From an uncultured Bacteroidales bacterium (lineage in GTDB: Bacteria; Bacteroidota; Bacteroidia; Bacteroidales; Paludibacteraceae), in the NCBI GenBank assembly GCA_903873355.1, contig CAIQOG010000503.1, positions 1 through 6,580 of the forward strand: a stretch of DNA of 6,580 nucleotides, read 5' to 3'. The notes beneath the pieces are model-generated. The model worked only from the letters and a program-made list of their open reading frames with translations, was not told the origin of the DNA and ran no database searches. How positions within the stretch are numbered: the first letter of the stretch is position 1; each line of letters begins with the position of its first letter. Shown one piece after another: positions 5,741-6,580 of the stretch. A program made the position numbers and the translations under genes.

Positions 5741-6580
5741 ATGAATTTCTTCCATCAACACAAATCTCAGATATTGGCTGCCGGCATTAGCTTGTTCCTT
5801 AATGCCATTATCATCCTGATGCTATTTATCAGTCCCGGAAGAGATTTATTTTTCAATCATAATTCAACCGATTCTGAAGAAGATATTGCAATTCAATTTC
5901 AGATGCTCGAACAGCTTTCACTACCACCGGCTCAACCACTTAAATCACAAAATGTCACTGTCAAGTCTACTCAGTCAAAGGTAGTTGAGAAAAACGAAGA
6001 CGAATCTGAGGACAGAAACAGCGAATCAGAGGAACAGGCTTCGCCACCGGTAAAAGATACGGTTATGGTAGCTGAAATTAAAAAAGCAATAGAGGAGATT
6101 AAAATTATCATCCCACAAGATACTACCATTCAGAAACAGATTCCGATTCAAATGGCTGCCCAAATGAAACAGGCACTGACAGATAATTCAAAACAAAAGT
6201 ATCAGGATAAAAAATTCTACTATGATAACTACAGAATGATTAAAAACATTCGCTTTCTTTACCCGTATGTAATGAAAGTAAAACAGGTAGTGAACGATAT
6301 GAATACGCAACTGGCTACTATGACAGATAATCAGGAAAAACGAAAACTGATTCGTAAAACTGAAAAGGAATTATTTGCCCAATTTGAGATAGATGTACGC
6401 CGTATGTCGTATTCTCAGGGGAAAATTCTTCTGAAACTTATTTCCCGCGAAACAAATGAAACAGCATATGGTTTGATAAAAACTTATAAAGGTGGCTTCC
6501 CTGCCGACTTTTGGTACACAGTAGGACTTGTATTTCAGGAAAATCTGAAAACGAAATACGATTCATTGGGCGAAGATGCC
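5741..6580 (+). CDS. Membrane-anchored DUF4294 protein, partial at window edge
   Basis: The frame is open for 280 codons from the ATG to the window edge, with no stop. Residues 9-31 (QILAAGISLFLNAIIILMLFISP) form one hydrophobic segment after a short polar start, so it is probably a single-pass membrane anchor rather than a cleaved signal. Residues 43-110 are low-complexity and acidic, rich in Glu, Ser, Gln and Pro (KNEDESEDRNSESEEQ), suggesting a flexible linker. From about 158 the sequence resembles DUF4294, a Bacteroidota family of unknown function: RMIKNIRFLYPYVMKVK (165-181), SQGKILLKLISRET (225-238), a DFWYT segment (256-260) and NLKTKYDSLGED (268-279). The domain is nearly complete at the edge. 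The start follows a -7 element by 22 bp and precedes the hydrophobic segment directly. The gene is divergent from lipA. Function is unknown; a cell-envelope location is inferred. Confidence 0.8.
   Translation, partial: MNFFHQHKSQILAAGISLFLNAIIILMLFISPGRDLFFNHNSTDSEEDIAIQFQMLEQLSLPPAQPLKSQNVTVKSTQSKVVEKNEDESEDRNSESEEQASPPVKDTVMVAEIKKAIEEIKIIIPQDTTIQKQIPIQMAAQMKQALTDNSKQKYQDKKFYYDNYRMIKNIRFLYPYVMKVKQVVNDMNTQLATMTDNQEKRKLIRKTEKELFAQFEIDVRRMSYSQGKILLKLISRETNETAYGLIKTYKGGFPADFWYTVGLVFQENLKTKYDSLGEDA

Overview
The window looks like chromosomal DNA of a Bacteroidota species, probably order Bacteroidales. The evidence is low-GC, AT-rich spacers, start codons without Shine-Dalgarno sequences, several TAnnTTTG promoter -7 elements, a DUF4294 gene, and Bacteroidota-type integrase and IS sequences. 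The order-level placement is inference.

Layout. Positions 1-120 hold the right-hand end of an insertion sequence, with the last 28 codons of a plus-strand transposase, probably IS4-like. It abuts the N-terminal arm-binding part of a minus-strand tyrosine integrase (100-360), whose core and catalytic domains are missing. Just upstream, and coupled to it by an ATGA overlap, is a 251-residue protein (357-1112) with a Cys4 zinc-finger-like N-terminus and three excisionase-type helix-turn-helix units. These two genes are the remains of one end of an integrative element. Its control region (1113-1295) is dense in small repeats: three AAAGGTAC boxes, three tandem 10-mers, two inverted repeats and a good Bacteroidota-type promoter.

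From 1296 to 5579 the genes look like core chromosome, all on the minus strand: mnmE (tRNA U34 modification GTPase) with its own terminator, a uridine-phosphorylase-like nucleoside phosphorylase, a stand-alone ECF sigma factor with its own terminator, about 400 bp of AT-rich DNA without a gene, and lipA (lipoyl synthase). The phosphorylase and mnmE probably share a transcript; their spacer carries five degenerate 7-bp repeats. From 5741 a plus-strand gene, divergent from lipA, encodes a membrane-anchored DUF4294 protein that runs off the window.

How it fits together. The core genes serve unrelated housekeeping roles: tRNA modification, pyrimidine salvage, transcription control and cofactor synthesis. 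The interesting part is the left end, where an integrative element sits directly behind the 3' end of mnmE, a known integration hotspot in other bacteria, and its integrase appears to have been broken by an IS. I see no complete defence, secretion or biosynthetic system. The triple-HTH zinc-finger protein with its repeat-rich control region is the best candidate for something under-described.
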